NCBI GenBank assembly: GCA_919901895.1
Contig: CAKKQI010000124.1
Location: 1 to 6,436 of the forward strand
Source of the DNA: Candidatus Brocadiaceae bacterium
GTDB lineage: Bacteria; Planctomycetota; MHYJ01; JACQXL01; CAKKQI01
Direction: 5' to 3'
Length of the DNA stretch: 6,436 bases
The notes under the pieces were generated by a model, which ran no database searches, had not been told where the DNA came from, and was given only the letters and a program-made list of their open reading frames with translations. Shown piece by piece: positions 1 to 5,051 of this stretch. The position numbers and the translations under genes were made by a program. How positions within the stretch are numbered: position 1 is the first letter of the stretch; each line of letters begins with the position of its first letter.

Positions 1-71
1 GCCCGGACATTGATAAACATCCCCATTGCCACCAATAACAAGACTACCACCAACCATTTCATTTTTCCCAT
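1..71 (-). CDS. N-terminal fragment of a secreted or membrane-anchored protein (cut by window edge)
   Basis: Only the first 23 codons are visible; the gene runs off the left edge. The peptide starts MGKMKWLVVVLLLVAMG and continues FINVRA. It has a short basic N-terminus, a 12-14 residue hydrophobic core and a small-residue end (VRA) that could be a signal peptidase I site, so it looks like a signal peptide or membrane anchor. The start is well supported: AGGAGG lies 8 bases upstream of ATG at 71-69 on the minus strand. A second in-frame ATG three codons later is less well placed. It follows the ARPP-1 gene in the same direction, with 47 bases between them that hold a palindrome and the ribosome binding site, so the two are probably co-transcribed. 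The family cannot be named from this fragment. Confidence 0.75.
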   Translation of the reverse strand, partial: MGKMKWLVVVLLLVAMGMFINVR

Positions 72-87
72 ATCACGGTCCTCCTTT

Positions 88-116
88 ATAAAATTTCGCG
101 GCGGGCGAAATTTTAT
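88..116. repeat. Intercistronic palindrome, copy 1 (12-bp arms, GC-extended core)
   Basis: This is a perfect inverted repeat: ATAAAATTTCGC (88-99), loop GGCGG (100-104), GCGAAATTTTAT (105-116). It starts 2 bases after the stop codon of the ARPP-1 gene (119-121) and ends just before the AGGAGG of the next gene. The outer 9 bases of each arm are shared with two other palindromes at 1196-1220 and 1972-1996, while the inner part differs yet still pairs. The transcript could fold into a stem that protects the upstream message, attenuates transcription or limits access to the ribosome binding site. There is no run of T on the minus strand after it, so it is not a canonical intrinsic terminator. Confidence 0.75.
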
Positions 117-118
117 GT

Positions 119-1183
119 TTACTTCTTCAAATATTGCCGGTGCATCACGCGGTCTTCCGGATCCTTTACTTCCGAACTAAATCCGGAGTCATTCTCCAAG
201 CGTAATATTTCATTCTCAGCAATCGCCTGTTTCTTTGTCTCGCCTTTTTCCATTTCGGCCAGAAAATATTTTATGGTGCCGTTCGTGACCGGTATCGTTT
301 CGCCCGACGCCGGATTTACCACCGCATCGGTGGCAAAGGCATTGAGAATTTTAGCATACGTCTTCTGGAAAAGACCGTTATTTTGAAAAAGTTCCACCGT
401 CTGGGTCTTTCCGTTCAGGACATAAGCCACCCCGATGGCCCGGGGATATTGTTTTAAGATATCGGTAAAGTTTTTTTCGTATTCCGCACAGGCCTGTTTC
501 ATCTTTTCGCTATCCATTTCTTCGTTAAGACTGGAAGTTTTAGAATTAATTCCGGTTATTTTTTCAGCCTTGTCCTTATATTCAGCCACCTCTTCCCAGA
601 CCTGGCCCTGGTCACCTTGCTGGATGGCCATTTTCAGATCGTTACTGTTAGCGCTATTACCCGCTTTGCCGAATGACATCACAGCGCCCTGCCAGCGGCT
701 CTGTTCCACGCAAAGCGACGGCACATCTACTTTACCTGATTTCGGCGGAATAATAAGACTCGCCTGAACGGTCCGATCCTGTTTTCCGCCTTTTAAGACA
801 TCCCCCACCTGGATAAAAAGCGGTTGCTCCGAAAGGTTTTCCACTTGTAAGGTCCGCACTTCGGCCTGTTCTTTTTCGGTTACCAACACTATTTTCTTAG
901 TTAAACCTTCATCCAGCGTAATGCAATCAACCGGTTTTTCGATCTCTTGAGCGGTCCGGGAAAGAATAAACAGGGTCATATTCCGGTAAGTATGCGATTG
1001 AGAAATCGCCAATTCCCCATAGCCGGCAATGTTGGTTAATAATTCATCCTGACCGGTACCGGTATTTTCCTCACCTGAATAAGAAATACCCACCAGGGTT
1101 ATCAATACTCCCAAAATCAACATCCCGCATAGCAAGATCCATCTTTTTCCCGATTGGGTCGGGACTTCTCTGTCGCTTCGCAT
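119..1183 (-). CDS. ARPP-1 (DUF6569) family membrane-anchored protein
   Basis: A 354-aa protein with one N-terminal membrane segment at about residues 14-35 (WILLCGMLILGVLITLVGI) after a basic stretch, so the bulk should lie outside the cytoplasm. The core matches my recollection of the ARPP-1 domain (DUF6569). Residues 115-164 carry ENLSEQPLFIQVGDVLKGG, then KQDRTVQASLIIPPKSG and VPSLCVEQSRW, with Cys158, Glu160 and Trp164 in the most conserved block. The domain was named for its association with ADP-ribosylglycohydrolase and rhodanese/phosphatase-type domains. Its biochemical activity is not known to me, and no catalytic role should be assumed. Residues 200-245 are charged and probably helical. 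The start is fixed by AGGAGGTG just upstream of ATG at 1183. The gene sits downstream of the orphan zincin tail and upstream of the fragment at the left edge. The plus-strand toxin-antitoxin pair now separates it from the rest of the operon, so it may have lost its original promoter. Confidence 0.8.
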   Translation of the reverse strand: MRSDREVPTQSGKRWILLCGMLILGVLITLVGISYSGEENTGTGQDELLTNIAGYGELAISQSHTYRNMTLFILSRTAQEIEKPVDCITLDEGLTKKIVLVTEKEQAEVRTLQVENLSEQPLFIQVGDVLKGGKQDRTVQASLIIPPKSGKVDVPSLCVEQSRWQGAVMSFGKAGNSANSNDLKMAIQQGDQGQVWEEVAEYKDKAEKITGINSKTSSLNEEMDSEKMKQACAEYEKNFTDILKQYPRAIGVAYVLNGKTQTVELFQNNGLFQKTYAKILNAFATDAVVNPASGETIPVTNGTIKYFLAEMEKGETKKQAIAENEILRLENDSGFSSEVKDPEDRVMHRQYLKK

Positions 1184-1191
1184 AAGGCACC

Positions 1192-1256
1192 TCCTATAAA
1201 ATTTATTTTATAAATTTTATTTATTGTAATTCTTTTATCTCTTTCACATTAGGAAT
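1192..1256. repeat. 65-bp direct repeat, copy A (flanks the toxin-antitoxin pair)
   Basis: Bases 1192-1256 align without gaps to 1968-2032, with 5 mismatches (1209, 1242, 1245, 1248 and 1251 in this copy; 60/65 identical). The first 50 bases differ at one position only, while the last 15, the coding part, carry four differences. Similarity stops abruptly beyond 1256 and before 1192. The copy holds a palindrome plus the last 11 codons and stop of a zincin-like gene in reverse orientation. It lies 776 bases from copy B, and the toxin-antitoxin pair is between them. Confidence 0.85.
1196..1220. repeat. Intercistronic palindrome, copy 2 (11-bp arms)
   Basis: Perfect inverted repeat: ATAAAATTTAT (1196-1206), loop TTT, ATAAATTTTAT (1210-1220). 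On the minus strand it starts directly after a TAA (1221-1223) that ends the orphan zincin tail, and it finishes one base before the GGAGG of the ARPP-1 gene. The stop-palindrome-ribosome binding site order is the same as in copy 1, which suggests this class of element is placed deliberately in intercistronic gaps. Confidence 0.75.
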
Positions 1257-1295
1257 AACCGATGTTGAGATAACCTCGGTTACTTCTTTTAGTAA
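1221..1295 (-). pseudogene. Orphan C-terminal tail of a zincin-like gene paralogous to 1997-2965
   Basis: Read on the minus strand, 1295-1221 is open for 24 codons ending IPNVKEIKELQ-stop, almost identical to the C-terminus of the intact lipoprotein (IPKVKEIKELQ-stop). Further upstream the frame reads LLKEVTEVISTSV, a plausible but weak match to the intact protein's LKKQIGEIDRDWQNW; the frame then closes at TAG (1298-1296). Three of the four differences within the shared codons are synonymous (CCC/CCT, GTA/GTG, AAG/AAA) and one changes Lys to Asn, a pattern expected of two functional paralogues that diverged before one was lost. The remaining 300 or so codons are missing, and plus-strand toxin-antitoxin DNA begins within about 80 bases. 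A simple duplication of the end of the intact gene is the alternative. Confidence 0.65.
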
Positions 1296-1372
1296 CTAAA
1301 TTTAATCAGTTTTGCATATATCAAACCCCTCGCTTTTTATTCCCCTCCCGGTGAGGTGAGGAAGGATTTTCC

Positions 1373-1401
1373 TTGACAAACCTTCTGTTACGATATAAAA
1401 T
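1373..1401 (+). promoter_or_regulatory. Sigma-70-type promoter of the toxin-antitoxin operon
   Basis: A perfect -35 TTGACA at 1373-1378 is followed by a 17-base spacer and a -10 TAAAAT at 1396-1401 (5 of 6 to consensus). Alternative -10 boxes TATAAA (1394-1399) and TATAAT (1401-1406) have poorer spacing. Transcription should start near 1408, about 20 bases before the antitoxin ATG. The small inverted repeat AAGGA-TTT-TCCTT (1362-1374) overlaps the edge of the -35 box. Confidence 0.7.
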
Positions 1402-1416
1402 ATAATCAAAATTATA
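1401..1416. promoter_or_regulatory. Candidate autoregulatory operator of the toxin-antitoxin operon
   Basis: TATAAT (1401-1406), spacer CAAA, ATTATA (1411-1416) form a perfect inverted repeat that overlaps the end of the -10 box and the expected transcription start and ends at the ribosome binding site AGGAG (1416-1420). Antitoxins of this class usually repress their own operon from such a site. The AT-rich content means a chance palindrome cannot be excluded. Confidence 0.4.
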
Positions 1417-1429
1417 GGAGTACCCGTCT

Positions 1430-1639
1430 ATGAAAACAACTATTCATTTCCCCAAGCCGATAATTAAATCAAACAGACCTCTGGCAATTTTGCCACAAGA
1501 GGAGTATGAATCCCTGTTGGAAACCTTTGAGGTCCTTAATGACCAGAAACTCCTTCGGAGAATAGAATCGGCCTTAAGTAATCTCCGAAAAAGCGAATTC
1601 TTCACGCACGATGAAGTATTTCACTCTAAACCCCGTTAG
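1430..1639 (+). CDS. Antitoxin of a RelE-type toxin-antitoxin pair (Phd/YefM- or RelB-like)
   Basis: A 69-aa protein preceding a RelE/ParE-family toxin, the normal antitoxin-first order. Residues 16-31 (RPLAILPQEEYESLLE) resemble the central strand and helix of Phd/YefM antitoxins. Residues 32-64 (LNDQKLLRRIESAL, then HDEVF) resemble the C-terminal helix and acidic tail that wraps round the toxin and neutralises it. The usual N-terminal Phd DNA-binding segment is short here, so the exact family is uncertain. Binding to its own promoter is inferred from the family. The start is secure: AGGAG 9 bases before ATG, with a TTGACA promoter just upstream. The gene runs opposite to the surrounding operon and is bracketed by the 65-bp direct repeats, so it was probably acquired. 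Confidence 0.8.
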   Translation: MKTTIHFPKPIIKSNRPLAILPQEEYESLLETFEVLNDQKLLRRIESALSNLRKSEFFTHDEVFHSKPR

Positions 1640-1658
1640 AAATCAGGCATGGAAACCA

Positions 1659-1673
1659 TTACCATCGTGGTAA
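1659..1673 (+). promoter_or_regulatory. Hairpin over the expected toxin ribosome binding site
   Basis: TTACCA-TCG-TGGTAA is a perfect 6-bp stem with a 3-base loop, ending 6 bases before the toxin ATG. No Shine-Dalgarno sequence is visible there; the closest purine run, GGAAA at 1651, is too far away. A stem here could keep toxin translation low or make it depend on ribosomes leaving the antitoxin gene. That role is inference. Confidence 0.4.
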
Positions 1674-1679
1674 ACATAA

Positions 1680-1940
1680 ATGAACCAATATACGCTTTTA
1701 TATTCTCCGGAAGCTAAAGAAAGTATCCAGCGACTTCCTTCTAATCTTAAACATATTGCTGAACGAGTTCTACTGACCTTATCCGGAAACCCATTCCAGG
1801 GAAAGAAACTTTTTGGTAAACTGGCCGGACTTTATTCCGCAAGGATTACCAGACGCTACCGGGTAATTTATCAGATTAATACCTCTAAACACCTTATCTG
1901 GGTGTTAGAAGTGGCTCATCGTAAAGAAGCCTATCGTTAA
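1680..1940 (+). CDS. RelE/ParE-family toxin (probable mRNA interferase)
   Basis: An 86-aa protein with the features of the RelE/ParE fold. An N-terminal strand and helix (TLLYSPEAKESIQRLP, residues 5-20) are followed by the NPFQGKKLFGKLAGLYSARI segment (38-56), the core strand RRYRVIYQI (58-66) and a final strand ending VLEVAHRKEAYR (75-86). Arg59, Arg61, His80, Arg81 and Tyr85 are the candidate basic and tyrosine residues for ribosome-dependent mRNA cleavage, as in RelE/YoeB-like toxins; ParE-type gyrase inhibition is the alternative. Length is normal, with no sign of decay. It follows the antitoxin by 40 bases, a wider gap than the usual overlap, and has a hairpin in place of a ribosome binding site. 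It converges on the zincin lipoprotein gene and ends 56 bases from it. Confidence 0.88.
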   Translation: MNQYTLLYSPEAKESIQRLPSNLKHIAERVLLTLSGNPFQGKKLFGKLAGLYSARITRRYRVIYQINTSKHLIWVLEVAHRKEAYR

Positions 1941-1967
1941 CCTGTCTTGATTCTAACTCTTCCAGTA

Positions 1968-2032
1968 TCCTATAAAATTTATTTCATAAATTTTATTTAT
2001 TGTAATTCTTTTATCTCCTTTACCTTGGGAAT
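1968..2032. repeat. 65-bp direct repeat, copy B (attached to the intact zincin gene)
   Basis: The partner of 1192-1256 (60/65 identical, same orientation). This copy contains the real 3' end of the lipoprotein gene (codons for IPKVKEIKELQ and the stop) and the palindrome behind it. Unlike copy A it is not followed by a ribosome binding site on the minus strand: the AGGAGG next to copy A is AGGATA here. Confidence 0.85.
1972..1996. repeat. Intergenic palindrome, copy 3 (11-bp arms)
   Basis: ATAAAATTTAT (1972-1982), loop TTC, ATAAATTTTAT (1986-1996), identical in its arms to copy 2. It touches the stop codon of the lipoprotein gene (1997-1999) and lies between the convergent toxin and lipoprotein genes. 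It could act on transcripts from both sides, although neither strand shows a classic GC stem plus U tract. Confidence 0.75.
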
Positions 2033-2965
2033 CCAGTTTTGCCAGTCCCGGTCAATTTCGCCTATCTGTTTTTTTAAAACTTCCCCGACAAACTGAACGC
2101 CGCTTTTATCTTTTTCAAAATTATCCCTGAATTTTTTATAAAATTGTGGTAGGACTTTTTTCTCCTGCAGATACAGGCAAAAATACCGGGCCTGGGCGTA
2201 ATTCACCCCGCGTTCTTCACCGTAAAATTCCGCATCAGTAGTATGTAATAATTCTTTCAGAGGAATGATTTTTTGGGAAACCGCTGCCTCCATCAGAATC
2301 GGATAGCGCCAGTTAATTAATCCGCGGAGCGTTCCGTCCGTCTCAACCCGGCACTGTTCAAAAAGCGACCCCATCCCTTCATTCAACCATGAGGGCAGGT
2401 CCGGAAAATCAGGTTTTACCAAGGCGTGGAACATTTCATGGACCAGCGTGCCGCCGCCGGTTCCGATATTCATTACCAAACTCCGCCGGTGGTCGCTGTA
2501 AAACCCGTAAGGGGTGGAAGGTTTTCGACCCTCGGTCTTTTGGACATAGGCCTCGTAGGTTTCGGCATCTTTAAAGAGATAAACTTTAAGCAGGTAATCA
2601 GGTTTTTCCTCAAAGAAATCCCGATGCATCGCCTCAGCACACTCCTTGATGGTTCCGTTTTTAAACCGGTCAAATTCCCGCCGGGAGATGTTCCCGCCGA
2701 TAATAAACCCGCCTACGTCCCGCCCGGCAGGACTACGGGGGGTCGGTAGTTCCAGATAATCAATCAAGTAATCATTCCCTAATTCTTTTTTCATCTCAGC
2801 CTTGGCTTTATTGATATCAGATTCGGTAATGCCGACGATGGATTCAGCTTGAACCGCAACCGGTGGGGATTGATCACCTTGCATTTGCGAATTAACTGGT
2901 TCGGCTGGTCTGGAACAACCAGCCAGAATGAATCCTATCAGCAGGACATTTATTAATTTTTTCAT
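1997..2965 (-). CDS. Zincin-type (HExxH) metallopeptidase-like lipoprotein
   Basis: A 322-aa protein. The N-terminus MKKLINVLLIGFILAGC is a lipoprotein signal with lipobox LAGC and lipidation at Cys17. A low-complexity linker covers about 18-45. The catalytic-type motif HEMFH (176-180), preceded by GGGTLV, supplies His176, Glu177 and His180. NEGMGSLFE (195-203) supplies Glu196 as likely third zinc ligand, as in gluzincin-like peptidases of the DUF1570/peptidase-MA type. Residues 110-145 and 250-320 look helical. It probably acts as an envelope-tethered protease; its substrate is unknown. A weak ribosome binding site AAGGAA lies 8 bases before ATG. A possible promoter sits in the 137 bases separating it from the deiminase-like gene, although readthrough from that operon is also possible. 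Its 3' end is duplicated on the far side of the toxin-antitoxin pair. The motif assignment is strong; the precise family is less sure. Confidence 0.82.
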   Translation of the reverse strand: MKKLINVLLIGFILAGCSRPAEPVNSQMQGDQSPPVAVQAESIVGITESDINKAKAEMKKELGNDYLIDYLELPTPRSPAGRDVGGFIIGGNISRREFDRFKNGTIKECAEAMHRDFFEEKPDYLLKVYLFKDAETYEAYVQKTEGRKPSTPYGFYSDHRRSLVMNIGTGGGTLVHEMFHALVKPDFPDLPSWLNEGMGSLFEQCRVETDGTLRGLINWRYPILMEAAVSQKIIPLKELLHTTDAEFYGEERGVNYAQARYFCLYLQEKKVLPQFYKKFRDNFEKDKSGVQFVGEVLKKQIGEIDRDWQNWIPKVKEIKELQ

Positions 2966-2986
2966 TATGTTTCCTTACCGGTATTC

Positions 2987-3015
2987 ATAATAACTATAAG
3001 CCTATTCTATAACAA
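2987..3015 (-). promoter_or_regulatory. Possible promoter of the zincin lipoprotein gene
   Basis: On the minus strand TTGTTA (3015-3010; 4 of 6) and TATTAT (2992-2987; 5 of 6) are separated by exactly 17 bases, about 22 bases upstream of the lipoprotein start. The rest of the gap (3016-3102) is AT-rich and shows only weak long-loop inverted repeats, with no clear terminator for the gene before it. Confidence 0.4.
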
Positions 3016-3102
3016 CCAGTTCATAATGCAAAATCCTTTTATATTAAGACGGATACTGGCCGCATTATTATAACTCTTTAATCATATTTATCCAGTCTGA
3101 TT

Positions 3103-4314
3103 TTAACCGCGTTCTAAGACATTAACCAAACATCTAATCGCACCGCCTAAATCATACATCTTGGAAACATCGATCGGCCTGACTTCAAACCCCTGTTCAC
3201 CCCAGATATTTTTGGCGTAGTCGTCAAGAACCGGAACATCATACCGGGGCAGGTAAACAATCGACCGGCCGCTTCCGGTTTCCATCACAATATTATTATA
3301 ACTGACAAAAACCCTTGAATCCTTAAAAGGCAAAAGAGGTATCCGGATAATTCTAAATCCTTTTTCTTCTAAACAACTCGCTACGTTCCTGAAACGGGCT
3401 AATGTTTCTTCGGATAAATCAATCTTGTCCCGGATATCTTGGTCCCGGCCTAAGAGGCGCATCGCCAGGTCCGGGTCGCCCACTAAAACGGTTTGTTCAT
3501 TAAGAGGCGTCAGATACATCTCAATATGATGTTGCGGCGCCGGATGTTGCTCGTCACCCACCAGGATAATTTTTTTACCGAATTTTGTTTCCAGATAATT
3601 TTTAAAATCATTAAAAGAATGGCCGGTGGTTCCAACGTTATCTTTAACCAGGTTATAATCAATAAACATCAGGTGGCCGGCGTTAATCAGGTCGCCGCCG
3701 TGAAAATATAGATTGGTTTTTTCCACCTGATAATCTTGCGGAAATAACGACGATAATTTCCAGGAGACAAACCAGTCATTAATGCGGGCTTCACAACCGT
3801 ATTCCGGCCGGGGCGGTAACATCAGAACGCCTTTAAGATTTTTATCAACCCCGCTCTTTGGGTGCGCCAAAAGGGCGGGATAAACCGGGACTTTGGCCAA
3901 AAACCTGTCCCGGGCCCAGGCCGTGATATTACATTCCATAATTAACGGATAAAACCGGCTCAGATTCAAAATACCCGCCTCTTTAAATTCTTTCATCAGG
4001 ACATCAAAAGCCGGTTGGTCGGAACAGGCCACGTAAACTTTAACATCAGATGCCATCGACCGGAACAGGTCCAGATAAGCCGGCAGGATTTTAGGAGCGG
4101 ACTCAATCGTAAAATGGATAATTATTTCTTTAAGAGCGCCGGTCGTATCGGAAATAACCACTCCTTCATAATTAATCTTATCCGGCTTAACCAGGAAATC
4201 CACATTATGATAGGCCGGTAAAGGCGTTAGGCATATATTTATTTGAATCAATAAACAAGTAACGCCAATGCCTAAAACTCCACCGGCTAAACTATTCTTG
4301 ATAATACGGGGCAT
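3103..4314 (-). CDS. Membrane-anchored deiminase-like protein (guanidino-group modifying enzyme superfamily)
   Basis: A 403-aa protein with an N-terminal hydrophobic segment at about 8-30 (signal anchor or uncleaved signal). The rest fits the five-bladed fold of arginine/agmatine deiminases, bacterial peptidyl-arginine deiminases and amidinotransferases. Expected active-site blocks appear in order: WARDR (133-137) with Asp136; FHGGD (204-208) with Asp208; HHIEMYLTP (262-270) with His263 and Glu265; and a C-terminal GGAIRC (390-395) with Cys395 as nucleophile. Enzymes of this fold attack a guanidinium carbon through the Cys, releasing ammonia or transferring the amidino group. The substrate could be free arginine or agmatine, or arginine in exported proteins; location favours the last, but that is inference. 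The residue before GGD is His, where arginine deiminases have Glu and DDAH has Asp. No ribosome binding site is visible: its ATG is 5 bases after the stop of the upstream gene, so it is probably translationally coupled. Confidence 0.78.
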   Translation of the reverse strand: MPRIIKNSLAGGVLGIGVTCLLIQINICLTPLPAYHNVDFLVKPDKINYEGVVISDTTGALKEIIIHFTIESAPKILPAYLDLFRSMASDVKVYVACSDQPAFDVLMKEFKEAGILNLSRFYPLIMECNITAWARDRFLAKVPVYPALLAHPKSGVDKNLKGVLMLPPRPEYGCEARINDWFVSWKLSSLFPQDYQVEKTNLYFHGGDLINAGHLMFIDYNLVKDNVGTTGHSFNDFKNYLETKFGKKIILVGDEQHPAPQHHIEMYLTPLNEQTVLVGDPDLAMRLLGRDQDIRDKIDLSEETLARFRNVASCLEEKGFRIIRIPLLPFKDSRVFVSYNNIVMETGSGRSIVYLPRYDVPVLDDYAKNIWGEQGFEVRPIDVSKMYDLGGAIRCLVNVLERG

Positions 4315-4319
4315 ATTAT

Positions 4320-4886
4320 TTATTGGCGAACTAAAACCTTATTGTTATCTTCCCCGGTCTGAATCGTATCAGAAGTAAATGCGCAGACCGGAGTGGACAG
4401 AAATTCATTGAACGGTTGGCTGCGTTGGCTGACAAAAACCAGATAAGTCGTAACATTAGTAGTTTCCAAAGTGTCTAATGATTGAGTGGCTAAAATAATT
4501 TCTTTTTGCTCAACGCCTTCCGGCGGAAGCGTGACCTCAATCTTCTGGTCAAGAATGGATACCGGAATCGGCATCATTCTGGCAAACGCAGAAGAAGTAG
4601 TCTGGTTTACTTTTAGCATAAAAACGATTTGCTTTTCTTGTTGAGCGGGATTTTTCATGTCAATCTTAAGAATGATATTTTCAGTTTTTTCATCGGCCCG
4701 CTTCAGGGCTTTAATAGTAACCGAACAGCCTTCCATTTGTAAAGTGGTAACTTTTGCCGTAAGCAAATCCTCTTTTACATTTTTCATCTTATCCATATCA
4801 GGATCTAAGGCACCTATATCTGTATAGTTCAACCCGCCTCCGACCAGGCAGACCACCAGGAATATCATCCATCCGGTTGTTTTCAT
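4320..4886 (-). CDS. Exported protein of unknown function, first gene of the deiminase operon
   Basis: I do not recognise this 188-aa protein. Residues 1-19 (MKTTGWMIFLVVCLVGGGL) form a signal peptide or anchor. The mature part alternates charged and hydrophobic residues in strand-like runs (NIILKIDMKNP at 70-80, KQIVFMLKVNQ at 85-95, QKIEVTLPP at 114-122, TYLVFVSQRS at 147-156), suggesting a small beta-sandwich. Cys54 and Cys168 could form a disulfide. The ribosome binding site is very strong: GAGGAGGTG a few bases before ATG. It lies 5 bases upstream of the deiminase-like gene, so the two are almost certainly made together and the product may be its partner or chaperone. No convincing minus-strand promoter could be picked in the 165-base gap that separates it from the divergent HTH gene. 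Confidence 0.75.
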   Translation of the reverse strand: MKTTGWMIFLVVCLVGGGLNYTDIGALDPDMDKMKNVKEDLLTAKVTTLQMEGCSVTIKALKRADEKTENIILKIDMKNPAQQEKQIVFMLKVNQTTSSAFARMMPIPVSILDQKIEVTLPPEGVEQKEIILATQSLDTLETTNVTTYLVFVSQRSQPFNEFLSTPVCAFTSDTIQTGEDNNKVLVRQ

Positions 4887-4953
4887 AAAACACCTCCTCG
4901 TTAAAAATCAGTTTTAAACCATCTGCATCTGTATAAGATACCTTCTTTAATTC

Positions 4954-4978
4954 TTTTTTATTCCCGAAAAATAAAAAA
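4954..4978. promoter_or_regulatory. AT-rich hairpin in the divergent intergenic region
   Basis: TTTTTTATT (4954-4962), CCCGAAA, AATAAAAAA (4970-4978) form a perfect 9-bp inverted repeat in the leader or promoter region of the 188-aa protein gene. It could be a binding site for the neighbouring HTH regulator, an RNA stem in the operon leader, or a chance product of A/T runs. Apart from this hairpin and the plus-strand promoter, I see nothing else in 4887-5051. Confidence 0.3.
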
Positions 4979-4993
4979 CTGTTCATTTTTTTC

Positions 4994-5022
4994 TTGTTTA
5001 TCAGAGTTATTTATGTTATAAT
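4994..5022 (+). promoter_or_regulatory. Promoter of the small HTH gene
   Basis: TTGTTT (4994-4999), 17-base spacer, perfect -10 TATAAT (5017-5022), with a TG one base further upstream (extended -10). Transcription would start near 5029, giving a leader of about 23 bases. The -10 lies inside a perfect 10-bp palindrome TATAATTATA (5017-5026), a possible autoregulatory operator, although such AT palindromes arise easily by chance. Confidence 0.65.
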
Positions 5023-5051
5023 TATATAAATATACTAATGGGGTATTAAAA

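Noticed and set aside
435..767. 110-aa plus-strand frame inside the ARPP-1 gene
   Set aside because: It lies wholly opposite a gene with clear domain motifs and a strong ribosome binding site; its translation shows no recognisable family and it has no ribosome binding site.
1256..1296. Terminator-like inverted repeats (TAACCGA/TCGGTTA and GTTACT/AGTAAC)
   Set aside because: They are short, overlap each other, lack a U tract and partly lie in the orphan coding tail.
1941..1967. Insertion-sequence ends or attachment site around the TA pair
   Set aside because: Apart from the long 65-bp repeats, I saw no short terminal inverted repeats, integrase or tRNA fragment.
2389..2749. Overlapping plus- and minus-strand frames inside the zincin gene
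   Set aside because: Shadows of the real gene, which has a lipobox, HExxH and a third-ligand motif; the shadows have low-complexity composition and no start signals.
3023..3068. ATAATGC/GCATTAT inverted repeat downstream of the deiminase-like gene
   Set aside because: Only 7 bp with a 32-base AT-rich loop and no T run; likely chance.
3493..4221. Plus-strand frames opposite the deiminase-like gene
   Set aside because: No ribosome binding sites or family features, and fully covered by a well-supported gene.
4798..4986. 62-aa minus-strand frame overlapping the start of the 188-aa protein gene
   Set aside because: It has no ribosome binding site, runs through the strong AGGAGG of the real gene and shares its codons in another frame.
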